Source of the DNA: Codonopsis lanceolata
Lineage: Eukaryota; Streptophyta; Magnoliopsida; Asterales; Campanulaceae
Assembly: GCA_013146195.2 (NCBI GenBank)
Contig: CM028382.1
Coordinates: 9,122,767-9,186,766, forward strand
Length of the DNA: 64,000 nucleotides
Direction of reading: 5' to 3'
The translations under genes and the position numbers were made by a program. The notes beneath the pieces were generated by a model. It saw nothing but the letters and a program-made list of their open reading frames with translations. It was not told the origin of the DNA and did not search any database. Shown here piece by piece: positions 36,947 to 47,944 of this stretch (the stretch's first letter is position 1; the number at the start of each line of letters is the position of its first letter).

Positions 36947-38885
36947 TGTAATATCCCTAATTTTTTATTGTATTATTTTTGGAGTAAATGTACTTGGCTG
37001 GTATTTATGGTTTCACCTAATTTGAATAAAATAGTTAATTGAGCCTACTTTAATTTAATAGCAAGTCCAGTTAGTTTTGGTACACATTTGTGTTATTTAT
37101 TTGTGATCAGGCTTGAGTCAAATTGATGATCCAATAATAATAATAACAACAATAATAATGACAATAATAATGATAATAATAATGATAATAATAATAACAA
37201 TAATAATGATAATAATAATGATAATAATAATGACAATAATAATGATAATAATTATGATAATAATAATAATAACAATAATGCTAATAATAATGATGATAAT
37301 AAAAACAACACTTATGGTGGGAACTCAAGGGTTGTTTTCGATGACTATTTAAGGGGGGCGATTTCCTCGGTGAATCATTCACAAGAGTAAGAACACAAGG
37401 TGTGAGAGAGAGTTGAGAGACGGACGTCACGACGGGAGTCTTTTGGCAAAGTCGCAAAGTGGGCGGAACCGGCACGACATAGAAACTTCGGGTGCACAAG
37501 GAAATCGGTGGCGAAGTCTTGGAGTGAAGGAGGCACACCACGAACCTCCGGCACAGTCGAGAGTCCTTGCTTTAAGGTACGACGTTGATTCCTCCTCTTT
37601 GAATTTCAGATTAGTTGGTTCTTCTAACGAGTGGGTTCTTGGGTTGGGTTCCTTGGGATTTTGAGTGAGTGGGGGGGCGATTTGTAGGTATATGTGTGTG
37701 GGTTGTGGTGTTTCTCACGGTGTGTGTGTGTCATTTGGGTAAGGTTGGAGAGGAGTATGTATATTCGGGGTGGTAAAAAAAGGAGAGAAGAGGCAGGTGG
37801 GTGTATTGGAGGAAATGAGCGAAGTCTCAAAGGAAGAAAATAATAAGAATAGTGTTGGTAGGTGATGTTGACTTAGAGAGAGGGAGTTGGGTGAGGGAAA
37901 TAAAGTGTATAAAATTATATTGGATTAACCATTGGTGAATGGTTGTTGTTAAATAAGCCAAGTCAAATTTTAAGTAATGGATGTGACGAGTGAAGAGAAA
38001 GTAAACAAAAGAAGAAATGAAAAAAAAAAGGGAGAGATGGTGTCTTGTTATGAAAATAAGGTTTATTTATTAAAATTTAGTTAATTACTTAGATACTACT
38101 AAAATGTTTGGTAAAGTAATTTAGCTTTGATATTGAATTTTTAGATTCGGGCAAGAGGAGTTAACGCTTCGTTCGAGGTTTGGTGATTGTGTTTCGTTAC
38201 TTACAAGATAGCAAGGTAATGGATTATACTTCTTTAAAGTTATTTGATCATCATATTTTATTTGGTGAGTTTCTGTTATAACTTTATTGGCTTAACACTT
38301 TCTTTGTAAACGCATGTTCGGCATTCGCCGATATTTACTTTGAACTCCGTCGAACCTATTTTGTTCATAATCCGAATTTTTAAAATTTTGTAACCCATGT
38401 TTGACTTCTTAAAATATCAATCCGTTGGAAAAATGGATTACATATATTTTGGACGTTTGGCTTTATTTGGAACTCCTCCATGATCACTAAGTAAAATAAG
38501 TTGTTACGTGAAATATGTAACATTTGTGAACTTTGAATTATTTGACACCACTTGGACATGTGGTGAGGTTATCGGATATACCGGGCGGATTGCGTTTAGG
38601 CGTTGCGGGGTTTAGGCCCGTTGGGCATCGTGCCCATCGCGCTTAGTCGCCGAATTGACCACTTAAGTGATCATGGAATCTACGGGTGTTCTTTGTTTCC
38701 AACTGGAATGAGACGGTTAGCGACAATTGAATATCTCGTATTTGTTTTAAGCCTTATCTTTCACTTGGGATTCCTGATTTACATTTGTATTTGGTTTTAT
38801 AATCTCTACATCCGATGATGCAATTTTTGGTCTTGTTAAGACTATTTGACTTTTGGCGAAATATAATTTTTGTGGTCAACTCCTT
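36947..38885 (+). repeat. 3' LTR (incomplete at gap)
   Basis: Aligns with the 5' LTR from its first base, including the AATAAT microsatellite (37130-37305). Differences are mostly scattered single-base changes and short deletions, with a divergent patch at 38578-38655 close to the gap. Confidence 0.9.
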
Positions 38886-38985
38886 NNNNNNNNNNNNNNN
38901 NNNNNNNNNNNNNNNNNNNNNNNNNNNNNNNNNNNNNNNNNNNNNNNNNNNNNNNNNNNNNNNNNNNNNNNNNNNNNNNNNNNNN
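38886..38985. other. Assembly gap (100 N)
   Basis: Exactly 100 N, the conventional size for a gap of unknown length. It interrupts the 3' LTR; the sequence after it does not continue the LTR, so an unknown amount is missing. Confidence 1.
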
Positions 38986-40140
38986 CCTTCGACTTGAACC
39001 TATCTCCTCCTTTCCGTTCGTGTGTGCTCCTCTAGAAGCTTTTGTGTGTCATTTAGAGTGGTTTCCAGCTTCCAAGCCTGAAAATGAAGTATTTATATGG
39101 TTCCCCCTTAGCCTAACCACTCCATTGAAGCTAGAAAGTCCTACCTTTTATAAAAGTGATTTCTCCAGGTTACAAATCAATTACAAATGTAACACCCACA
39201 AACGTTAAATATAACATTATTTTAAATGTGACGGTCAAACTCTAAATGTAACACCGCTCAAATTTTATAGGAAAAACAAAGGTTCGGTCCCATTTTCTAA
39301 GTTTTTATGTGCTAGGATATCATATATATATAATCGGGGTAGTCACATATAGGAAAAAATAAAATCGAAACGTTTACCAAAATAGAAACTCATTAACGAA
39401 ACAATTAATGAATTCCTTAAAAATAATTCAAAAACTCCTTGGAACTTCCACCATCAATTACTAAGTTGCGTTTTCAATTCTCGGTTGTGTCAAACATAAA
39501 TGAATCAACACATTGTAAATGATGATTAATGAAAATGGATTAGTTCACAACATGAACCTATCATATATTGAAATATTATACTAAAAAATCATGTAAATCA
39601 AGAAATACCCAAAATTTGAGATGTAAAAAACAATTGAAAAATTCGTAGTATGGAATAAAAATCACTAGAACAAAAAATTTATCTTTCGAGAATATTAAGT
39701 GATTAAACCGGTTCGAAGATTTATCTAAAAGTAAATATCAAAAATCGATATATAAAAAATATTAACAAATTCAGGTAGATCGAAAGTCAAAAATGTTTTT
39801 TTATACAAAATAATTAAACAAAATATTTTTATATGATTTCATTGGATCCGAACGAAAAATCACCGAAAATATATAATCAATATTTTTTCCTTAGAATAAA
39901 GTTTGATATTAGAGAAAAAGAGATGGATCGTGAGAGGACGAGAGCTTACTCTTATGTGGACGGTGAGTGTTTGAGATCGCCCGGTAAGAATAAGGGAGAT
40001 TGCCGTTGAGGTTTCCTATTTTCCTCTCCTTCTTTCTTCATTTTTATTTGTGTAGATAACGGGGGGTTATTGAGATACCACGATAATAACATTCGATTTT
40101 TTCATAATGTTATTTTTTTGATATAATTCTTAATAATTAT
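38986..40140. other. Sequence after the gap, unassigned
   Basis: TGTAACACC words at 39188 and 39248 resemble LTR starts of Ty3-like elements, but no partner is in view. No gene seen. Confidence 0.35.
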
Positions 40141-40181
40141 AGATTCTCTTCATTTGTAGTATATTTTTAAATTGTTTATTA

Positions 40182-40431
40182 CTCCCCGTCCCAAAATTAT
40201 CGTCCGAGTTGATTTGGCGCACGGTTTAAAAAACATTTAGTGAATTATTAATATTAATTTGATGTGTAGTTTACTTTAAAGTACATGTGTATGTGACTCG
40301 TAATTAAATTAAGATGGAAAATTAAGGGTATAGTGGTAAAAGTGTTTTCTTAAAAAAAAGTTTAACATAAGACAATTATTTTGGGACAGATAAAAAAAGA
40401 AAACAGGACAATAATTTTGGGACGGAGGGAG
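40182..40431. mobile_element. Stowaway MITE
   Basis: CTCCCCGTCCCAAAATTAT ... ATTTTGGGACGGAGGGAG, TA duplications, 250 bp. Confidence 0.88.
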
Positions 40432-40699
40432 TATTTTTCATATAATGCAATTAATTACTATATGACTATATATTCACTATGTTTTAATTTATAACAATGT
40501 TAAGTTTACAATTATTTCTAAAATTATTGCTACAATTAAAACTTAGTGAAGGATAAAGTTGTTTTTATTTTCTAAAAAATTGACTTTATTTTCTCAGATC
40601 TAAAATATACAAGTCTCTAATTTTTAAATCAAAACAAAACATTTTTTTAAATTAAAAGTAGTTGCCTCCAACATTTTTAATTTTTTTTTTCTTTGTTTC

Positions 40700-40764
40700 A
40701 CTTGAGTAAAAGTTAATTGAAAAAATTATATGGTCGTGCGTTTAACGCACGGGTGTAAAACTAG
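40700..40764 (+). mobile_element. Helitron 3' terminus
   Basis: Perfect 8-bp stem CGTGCGTT (40735-40742) / AACGCACG (40744-40751), nine bases, then CTAG (40761-40764) followed by T. The 5' end is uncertain; TCATATATATATAATCGGGG at 39318 is a candidate, which would give about 1.4 kb. Confidence 0.65.
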
Positions 40765-41627
40765 TAACTGACTCGTTTAGAATCAGTTAATGTGACACCA
40801 TTTAATGTGTGAAAATACCTCACGACTAGGGGTGGCAATTGGGTGTTACCGGATAATTTGGATATTATCCAATAACACCCATTAAGGTTAATGGGTAGTT
40901 TTGGATATTATCCAATAACACCATTAATAATGGTGTTATTGGATAATATCAATATTATCCATAGTAAATGGGTATTATCAGGATAATATCCAATAAGGAA
41001 TATCATTTATTATTTTGAGTATTACTTGCCTACTTATATTATGATTCACTAAGCATAACATACACACACAAACTCACTCAAACACACACACATGCCAAAA
41101 AAAAAACACACACATGACAAAAACACACACATACACACAATGATAAGTTAATAACTTAATATTCATAAATCATAATATTTTCACCAACTTTTCACATTTA
41201 ATAAAAATTAACGGGCCCCGTTCAACAATAACCAAGATATTTTCTTAATTTTGAAATTTATCTTTTCTTTCCTTTTTTTACACCTCAAATAAAAAGTTAT
41301 ATTTGCAATGCGACACTATTTTTATCACCTTATATATATAAAGTTGTCAAAATTTTATAATAGTCTTCATAGTTGTGAGATAGAAAATATACGTGTTTAT
41401 TGATTTGACACTAATAAATGATTATGTAAAAGTAAGAAAAAATAAAAAAGTCAAATACCTTATTAAAAAATTAAAATTTTATATTCATTATAATTATAAA
41501 TTATAAATTATAAAAAACAAACAAATATTCTTAATCCAAAACAAATAACAAATACGTTCATAATAATCAATAATTTTTATGATTACTTGTTTATATTTAT
41601 ATTAACTTTCAAATATATATCAAAAGG

Positions 41628-41705
41628 TGGTTTGGTCTAGTGGTAATAAGTTTTGTTGTAAGGCAATTTGATTCAGGTTCGAATCTCGTTAATGGTAAGC
41701 TATGC
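41628..41705 (+). repeat. tRNA-like/SINE-head segment inside the hAT element
   Basis: Box A-like TGGTTTGGTCTAGTGG followed 35 nt later by a box B-like GGTTCGAATC. The acceptor and T stems do not pair well, so it is not a functional tRNA; a SINE remnant is more likely. AT-rich tail follows. Confidence 0.5.
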
Positions 41706-41737
41706 ATTTAATTATTATTATTTTTAAGTAAAGGGCT

Positions 41738-41930
41738 GACGGTGGCGGTTGGAGGCAGTGACAGTTGGAGGTGGCGGCCGGTGGTGGTTGCCGGCTGGTG
41801 GCGGTGGTCGGTGGTGGTTGCCGGCGGTGGTCGGTGGTGGGCGGTGGTGGGCGTGGTGGTTGCCGGCGGTGGTAGGCGGTGGTCGGAGGTTGGAAATGAC
41901 GGCGGTTGGTGGAGACTGTTCACGGTGGTG
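41738..41930. repeat. GC-rich GGTGGTNGCCGGCGGTGG minisatellite
   Basis: About 190 bp of imperfect 9-24-bp repeats (GGCGGTGGTCGGTGGTGG). Strikingly GC-rich against AT-rich surroundings. Open frames on both strands are a by-product of the repeat. Confidence 0.85.
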
Positions 41931-42106
41931 ACATTAGTGGATAAATCCGATGGATAACCGGTTAATTATCCATAATTATCCATTTTGTTAATGGGTGTTA
42001 ATTAACCTAATTGGGTGTTAATGGATAATAACCAATAAGTCTTTTATAATCGATATAATAGATAACCCATTGGGTTTGATAATTTTTTGCCACCCCTACT
42101 CACGAC

Positions 42107-42990
42107 CTCTAAGGCCAGGTACAACAAAGCTCCCAAATTGGGGAGCTTAAGCTCATTTTTTTATCATTTTATTACAAAAATGTCATTAAGCTCCTCAATT
42201 AAGCTCCTTAATAAAAATACTCTTACAACAATACACAAACTTCAATACTTTTATATACATCATCCTCTATATCCCCATTAATTAAATATTTTTATAGAAA
42301 AATGATTAGAAACTTAAAAAAATCATAATTTTTTTTTCTGATATCCAAATAAAACAAACCAAGTCTCTATTTATAGGTAAAAATTTAAACTTTAATTCAT
42401 AAAATAAAACTAAAAAAATAATAATTTTTATAGCCTAAAATTTGTTAAAAACAAAAATAGAGGAAAAGTAAAGTTATTTAGTCCACCTTGGAAATGGTAG
42501 AAGTCCACCTTGGAAATGGTAGAAAGGGAATAGCAGAGGTGGTTCAGAATGTTGTCGGAGGAAAGGTTCAAAACGGTTGAGTTTTGATGACTTTTGTCAT
42601 TAAACAATGTCGTTTTGGATGAAAAAAAATTTTGAAGCGGAAGAGCTTAAAAAGCTCCTGAAATCCCTTTTGCCTAAGTAGGCAGCCATTTAGCTCCGTC
42701 GTTGTTTTGCAAGAATCTGGTAAGCATCCCTTAAAATCCTTTGTTATATGTAGTCTAACAATTATTATACACAATTTTCACTTTAATACCCTTTAATTAT
42801 AACTCTTCAACAAACCACCCCTAACAAACCTACCCAATACCCCCCAAACAAAATTCAGACACAAGACTATCAAATTCAGGTACCAGACTCCCGTTCTCTT
42901 TCAGGCTCTCTCACTCTCACTCTCGTTCTCTCTTAGTCTCCAGTCCAAATCACTCTCTCAATTTCATTCAAATTCCGGACAAAATAGGTA

Positions 42991-43026
<36 letters not shown>

Positions 43027-43225
43027 GTTGAGAAGATTGTTGTTCTCTCTATTTGTTGTTGAGAAATCTCAATTTGTTGTTCAATTGGTGTTTAATTAAA
43101 TTATTTAGAATTATGTATCTCTCTCTCTATTTTATGCTTGTTCAATCTCAATTTGTTGTGCATTTGGTGTTTGAATAGGCTGGAATTCCATTTTTTTTTC
43201 TTGTTCGCGAGAAAGAACCGTTAGG
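42107..43225. other. Intergenic, possible small inverted-repeat remnant and (CT)n tract
   Basis: GGTACAACAAAGCTCCCAAA near 42117 and GAGCTTAAAAAGCTCC near 42643 suggest a decayed repeat. A (CT)n microsatellite lies at 42991-43023. A 24-bp direct repeat (AAGTCCACCTTGGAAATGGT) occurs at about 42479-42523. No gene seen. Confidence 0.4.
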
Positions 43226-43231
43226 GCAGAG

Positions 43232-43352
43232 CGGTTGTTCTATAAAACTACCGCGATTGACCAGCGGTAGTGATATACAACATCCGCGAATTTGTAGCAG
43301 ATGTTTTATATCACTACCGCTGGTCAATCACGGTAGTTTTATAGAACAACCG
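43232..43352. repeat. Long near-perfect hairpin, 56-bp arms, 9-nt loop
   Basis: Arm 43232-43287 (CGGTTGTTCTATAAAACTAC...) pairs with 43297-43352, with about three mismatches. Either transcript strand would fold into a single long stem. The ACCGC/ATCCGC words are shared with the CACTA-like sequence at 47.3-47.5 kb. It may be a foldback MITE or a palindromic terminus of a transposon. Confidence 0.8.
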
Positions 43353-43873
43353 TATGAACAACCGCTATTATCTGTCGCTAGCGGATATATTGTCTCGCTA
43401 GCGATATATTGTACGTATGTCGATTGTTTTGAGCGATTGTTTTGAAAAACATGTTTTTTTAACAAAAGGTGTTTTTTTATGTGATAAGTGTAATATGTAT
43501 CATCGTCTATATATAAGTGTAATATATGTATCATATATATATATCTTAATATATATCTTAAGTTTTCATTATTTTTTTGGAAATAGAACCAAAAGTAGCG
43601 GATGTTTTGTGTTTTTTTGGAAAAACATGTTTTAAAAAAAAACTTATATAATATATGTGTGTATATATATTTATAGAATTTGTAATTATTTTTTTGAAAT
43701 AGAACCAAAAGTGGGGGATGATTTATGTTTTTTTTAACATGTATTTAAAAAAAAACTTATGTAATAGATGTAATATATTAGGGGTGTAAATCGGAACCAC
43801 GGAACTGAACCGACCGATATTCCATTTGAGCCTCCTTATAATGCTTCATTGAGGGGGAGTGGACATTTACCTA

Positions 43874-44290
43874 TTACGAGAAAGAACGATGAGATAAAAG
43901 TCTCATTAAACATGATGGGTGGCATGAGTGGCATGAGTGACATAGGTGATATAGGTGGCATGGATGGTATGGGTGGCATGGGTTGTACGGGTGGCATGAG
44001 TGGTATGGTGGCATGAGTGGCATGGGTGGCATGAGTGGCATGGGTGGTGTGGGTGGCGCGAGTGGTAGTTCGAGCATGTTACACATGCGTGGGAAGGGTC
44101 TGATGAATCTTTGGTGTATTTCCGCACTTTCTGAGATAGACAATGGTTAGTTGATGAAGAGGATGGGGAGGAAGAGGATTTGGGTTTTGGTCGACTGACG
44201 AGCGGGCCGAGCACATAGTAGAGGTAGAGGCAGATTAGGAGGTCGTAGTGATGGTGATGATGATGACGATGATGATTCAGATGATGAAAA
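43874..44290. repeat. GGTGGCATGAGTGGCAT minisatellite and GAT-rich tract
   Basis: From 43913 to 44060 the unit GGTGGCATGAGTGGCATG is repeated imperfectly. In the minus frame it encodes Met/Pro/Leu-rich repeats (PPMPLMPP), plausibly the C-terminal tail of the MULE-derived protein. A GATGATGAT-type tract follows at 44245-44290. Confidence 0.6.
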
Positions 44291-45048
44291 ATTGTTTAAC
44301 ATAGTGATATTATTGTGATTCAGGAGTCCCGTCCATATTTGATAAAAGGTTTTTTTATCAAATCAGTCGCAGATTCCCTTTATGTACTCATATCTTGAAC
44401 TCCGCCCATAGACAACGTCTTCCAAAACACATGGATATCATGGGGTTCAATCAGAACATTTGTCTATTGCACGTGCCACATTTCACAACTACACGCTAAA
44501 TCGTAACTTGTCATCAACAAACACCCGCACTTCTTATAATCACCCTAAACTTGCTCGTCTATACACTGTGTTGAATTCCAATCGTATTGTAGCAAATCAA
44601 GGGCATGTGAAGATACCTTAAATCTCAATCGACGGAGAAGAAAATTTGAGGATGTCAAAGGATGGGCTACATTCAAATACCTTTCAAATAGAGTCAATAT
44701 CTCATTGAACTGTAGCTCGATAGCATCGTGGATTTGATTAAATATATGATCAAAACCCCCGGCTGACGTGCATAACCATCTTTTCATCTGGGAGTGTGCA
44801 CTCTCAACTCTGTAACATATTACACAGTTACAAAAAAATTACATAATGTTCATAAACAATAAATATATTGCATTCATAAATGTATAAGTTTTACATGTTC
44901 GTCATTTGATTGTCGAAATGCATGTATTGTTTGGTCCAAGCATAAACAAATCTATCCTTATAGGGCTCCAACCAAGTCGAATTAACATATCGAACAACTG
45001 CCTCAATATTTGCCCACGATTCCTTCATATCTTGACGATGTTCTAAGT

Positions 45049-46104
45049 TGTAAATCCAGATGGCAACAGTTAAGGCTAGAGGGGGGGTGAATAGCCTTTA
45101 AAAACTTCGAGGGTTGGTTTTTAAAATCGTTTAAAGTTGGCAGCGGAAAACTGGTTTTATCAGTCAGCTGAAAATTGGTCAGCTGGCTGACACTTTGAAA
45201 AAGCTTAAGCTGAAGAAAATTGGTCAGCTAGCTGACACAACTGTTTTTCAAAAGAAGTTGTTTTAATGTTGATCACTGAATATAGAGAAGAAACTGAAAT
45301 ACAAATTAACAAAACAATTAAGCAAACAATTGTTGTTAACTGACTGACACTTAATTAGTTGAAAAACTTATTAAGTGTTGATTCAGTTTGCAAGAATATA
45401 ATAAGCGGCTGACAAATCAGTTGAAGTGGTTCACATATAAACTGCTACGTCCACTACCAAGTTGGTCAGACTTGGATTTTTGAAGTGCACTAATTTTATT
45501 AAAAATCTATTTGATCTCTAATGGATCAGTGTACAACAAAAGATCGGTGTTTGTGGAGAATGATTGAGAAACAATCAAACTCGTGAGACAAAGCCGGCGA
45601 ATTCAAATGATATGAAGTAGAATCACTCAGTGTTTGTCTAAAACAATAACTAGAGGAGAGATTAATCAAAGAAGAATATCTAGCTAAATGTTTTTCTAAG
45701 AAGACAAAGTCACAGAGAAATTTCTTGAAAGTGTATCGGCTTTTGACTTCTGTAAAAGTTGTTCTTCAAGAATGCTTCCAGTGGGTATATATAGATAGTC
45801 TTCAAAAGTAACTCGTTAGGAACACATTTTGAATTTGAAAAAGTGTTTGGCAGATGCAAGATCACAAAAGATCCTGTGAGATACATCTTAGCAGAATATC
45901 TACCAAAAACACAAAGTAGGAAAGTGTCAGTACAAGTATATGATCAATCAAATAAGGAAAGGTAAACTGACACTAAACACGTTAAGGTCAGCTGAAGAGA
46001 GTAACTGACAAAATAATTTCGGGCTGACCAAAGATAACTTTAATTTCTTGGCTGACAATCAAGTGGAATGTTTTTAAGCAAATCTATTTATGCAAGATTC
46101 AACA
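45049..46104 (-). mobile_element. Solo LTR, 1,056 bp, inserted in the MULE transposase reading frame
   Basis: Begins TGT and ends ACA, and is flanked by a perfect 5-bp duplication, TAAGT (45044-45048 and 46105-46109). A TATA-like TATATATACC lies near 45784-45797 on the minus strand, which suggests minus orientation. Removing the element restores the reading frame across the junction (EEEY-L-EHRQD). There is no PBS, internal region or second LTR, as expected after LTR-LTR recombination. The GGGGGGGTGAATAGCC block near its end belongs to the LTR. Confidence 0.85.
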
Positions 46105-47267
46105 TAAGTATTCTTCCTCAGGTTTGGACTCAACTATATCCATCCACCTCTTCATAAATATTGCAGCATAACTTCTCCTTCCCAACAGGTTCCTTACATA
46201 CTTCTCGACATTCTTCGCTACGTGTCTCTTACACAACATATGTTGAGACGTTGGAAAATAATCTCGTATTGCATTTATGAGAGCCAGCTCCCTATCCATG
46301 ACAATAACATCCGATGGGCGAACATGAACTAATAAAGCACGCAACTGATGTAATGTCTAAACAAATGTTTCATTTTTAACATTCTTCAAGAATGCAAATG
46401 CGACATGAAAATTCTTCCCCACAGATGTAACTCCAATGGTTTCCAATAACGGCAAATCATATTTATTAGTCTTGTATGTTTAATCCATAAGGAGAACATA
46501 CGGAAATAAGACTAACATCTCTTCAGCCTTCGGATGAGCAAACATAGCATCAATCAATACATCTTTGTTTTTTTGGGCAAGTCTTTTTGACCTGAACCAG
46601 AAAATATATTCACGTCGACTCATCGATCTCATCTAAAAAATACTTCATTTTTAATTTATTTCTCATTTTCTTCTTTCTTATAACTACCAAAACATTCTCT
46701 ACATGCTTTCTCAAACTTCTGTTATCAAGATTTTCCTTTTTCAATAGATTTAATATTTGTTTCGGCTTCACATTAGCACTATAAAGTTGATCAACCCTTT
46801 CAATCTCAGTCTTTGTCAACTTCGATACAGAAGTGTGCCATTTTCCCCAATTGAAAGTGGATGGTTGTGAGCATTGTTAAACTCGCTAACTTTAACTCTC
46901 CAACCATCATCTTTTACTTCCTGCAAATACACTTCAAATTTACACAAAAGCTTATTCGAACCATTTTTCTTTACATCTTTTAAATCTTTTTTACCATCGT
47001 ACCGAGGTTTTCCACTATTCTCACAACTCAACCAAACTTTACGAGTGTTATCAAATTTAGTTTTACTCCTGGACACGTAAAAGTACATATCCTCGGGACG
47101 TCCGGTATCTCTAACCCATTTTTCTGCCGCTTCTCGATCAATGAATTTTTCATCCGTCACAAAAAAATGAGATACATCAGAAAATAAATTATTATTGTTT
47201 TCAAACTGGTAGTCCTATAAACAAATAACAATAAAACCATATTAATAATTAATAATATAAAAAAGAG

Positions 47268-47515
47268 TCACTACAAATTAGCGGTTATTTTGATATATAG
47301 CCTCAACTGACAAGCGGTTTTAATTATATACATCCGCTACAAAAAAACGGACCTATTTAATAACATCCGCTTTTAAAAAATGAATGTACACTTAAACATC
47401 CGTTACTTGGTTGCGGTTGTTTAATAAAACATCCGCTGGTGGCTCGCGGTACTTAGGCTAAACATCCGTTGTGCCCTAGTGGATGTTTAAACCAGTTGCA
47501 AATTTTTTTGAAAAA
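47268..47515. mobile_element. CACTA-like non-autonomous element in intron 1 of the MULE-derived gene
   Basis: Starts CACTACAAATTAGCGGTT and carries repeated AACATCCGCT/AACCGC motifs in both orientations. The other end (ACCAGTTGCAAATTTTTTTG) resembles the reverse complement of the start but lacks the final TAGTG. Repeated short subterminal motifs and a CACTA terminus suggest a decayed CACTA MITE. Lies wholly inside the 47215-47550 intron. Confidence 0.45.
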
Positions 47516-47944
47516 TTTCAGTGAAAATACATTAAAAAATCAACATTTACCTGAAAATAATAATCCTTGTGAGTATTTTCATCTTTATTAGGATTACAAT
47601 CATAACCCATTATGATTTGAGTGGAAGGTTTTGAGAGTTTTTGTTTTTTAAAGACGAAGATGATTACATGATTACAATCATAACTCATTTTGTTTTTTAA
47701 CGATGAGCGACAAGTCTTGGGAGGGTGGTGGTTGGTTGGGGGAGTAAATGAAGGGGTTTAATAGTTAGTATAGTTTAAAATGTGTAAAGGGACAATTATG
47801 TATTTTCACACATTAAATGGTGTTACGTTTAGTAAAATAGGTGTTACGTTAAGGGTCACTCATGTTTTTTTTAATCAAAAAAAGATACTTTTGGGGCGAA
47901 AAGACAACTTTGTCATTAAATAAACCGGACACGCACTAAAAATC

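Larger units (their letters stand above)
32011..38885 (+). mobile_element. Long-LTR retrotransposon without recognisable coding region (LARD-like), truncated by the assembly gap
   Basis: 5' LTR 32011-34314 (2,304 bp; TGTAATATCCC ... GGGCGTTACA). The primer-binding site TGGTATCAGAGC (complement of initiator tRNA-Met 3' end) starts at 34318. The internal region is 34315-36946 and the polypurine tract AAGGGGTGAGAG is at 36935-36946. The 3' LTR starts at 36947 and is cut by N's at 38886. In the 2.6-kb internal region I recognise no gag, protease, RT, RNase H or integrase. The TGTAATA...CGTTACA ends and the iMet PBS are Ty3/gypsy-like, but the superfamily is inference. A candidate target duplication is AATAC before the 5' LTR; its partner is hidden. 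Confidence 0.88.
40827..42098. mobile_element. hAT-type non-autonomous element, 1,272 bp, carrying a tRNA-like segment and minisatellite
   Basis: TAGGGGTGGCAATTGGG (left) and TTGCCACCCCTA (right) are inverted ends flanked by CTCACGAC (40819-40826 and 42099-42106). Subterminal GGATAATATCCAATAACACC words recur in both orientations. The interior holds a tRNA-like stretch (41628-41700) and a GGTGGTTGCCGGCGGTGG minisatellite (41738-41925). No transposase. Confidence 0.9.
44310..47610 (-). pseudogene. MULE transposase-derived (FAR1/MuDR-like) gene, broken
   Basis: The minus strand reads in order: exon 1 of 20 codons (47610-47551, donor GTAAAT), an intron (47550-47215, acceptor TATAG), then an exon with a FAR1-like DNA-binding region (EAAEKWVRDTGRPEDMYFYV ... 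NNAHNHPLS). A MULE transposase domain follows (VIVMDRELALINAIRDYFP, HMLCKRHVAKNVEKY), a small intron near 44816-44893, VESAHSQMKRWL, and a degenerate SWIM-type CxC...C segment (KCGCLLMTSYDLACSCE). Damage: a frameshift in the G-run at 46845-46848, in-frame stops at 46480-46482 and 46357-46359, a stop at 44545-44547, and a solo LTR inserted at 45049-46104. The far 3' part (about 43906-44214) may have encoded a Met/Pro-rich tail. Known: FAR1/FHY3 transcription factors derive from such transposases. Unspliced fragments give only short reading frames; terminal inverted repeats were not found. Confidence 0.85.

Noticed and set aside
41628..41705. Functional tRNA gene
   Set aside because: A- and B-box-like words exist but acceptor and T stems do not pair.
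41742..41957. Gly/Trp/Val-rich frames on the plus strand and Pro/Thr-rich frame on the minus strand
   Set aside because: Both are by-products of the GGTGGTTGCCGG minisatellite.
45049..46104. Intron of the MULE-derived gene
   Set aside because: Splicing at the available GT/AG would leave a stop at the junction, whereas removal of TG...CA plus one TAAGT copy restores the frame.
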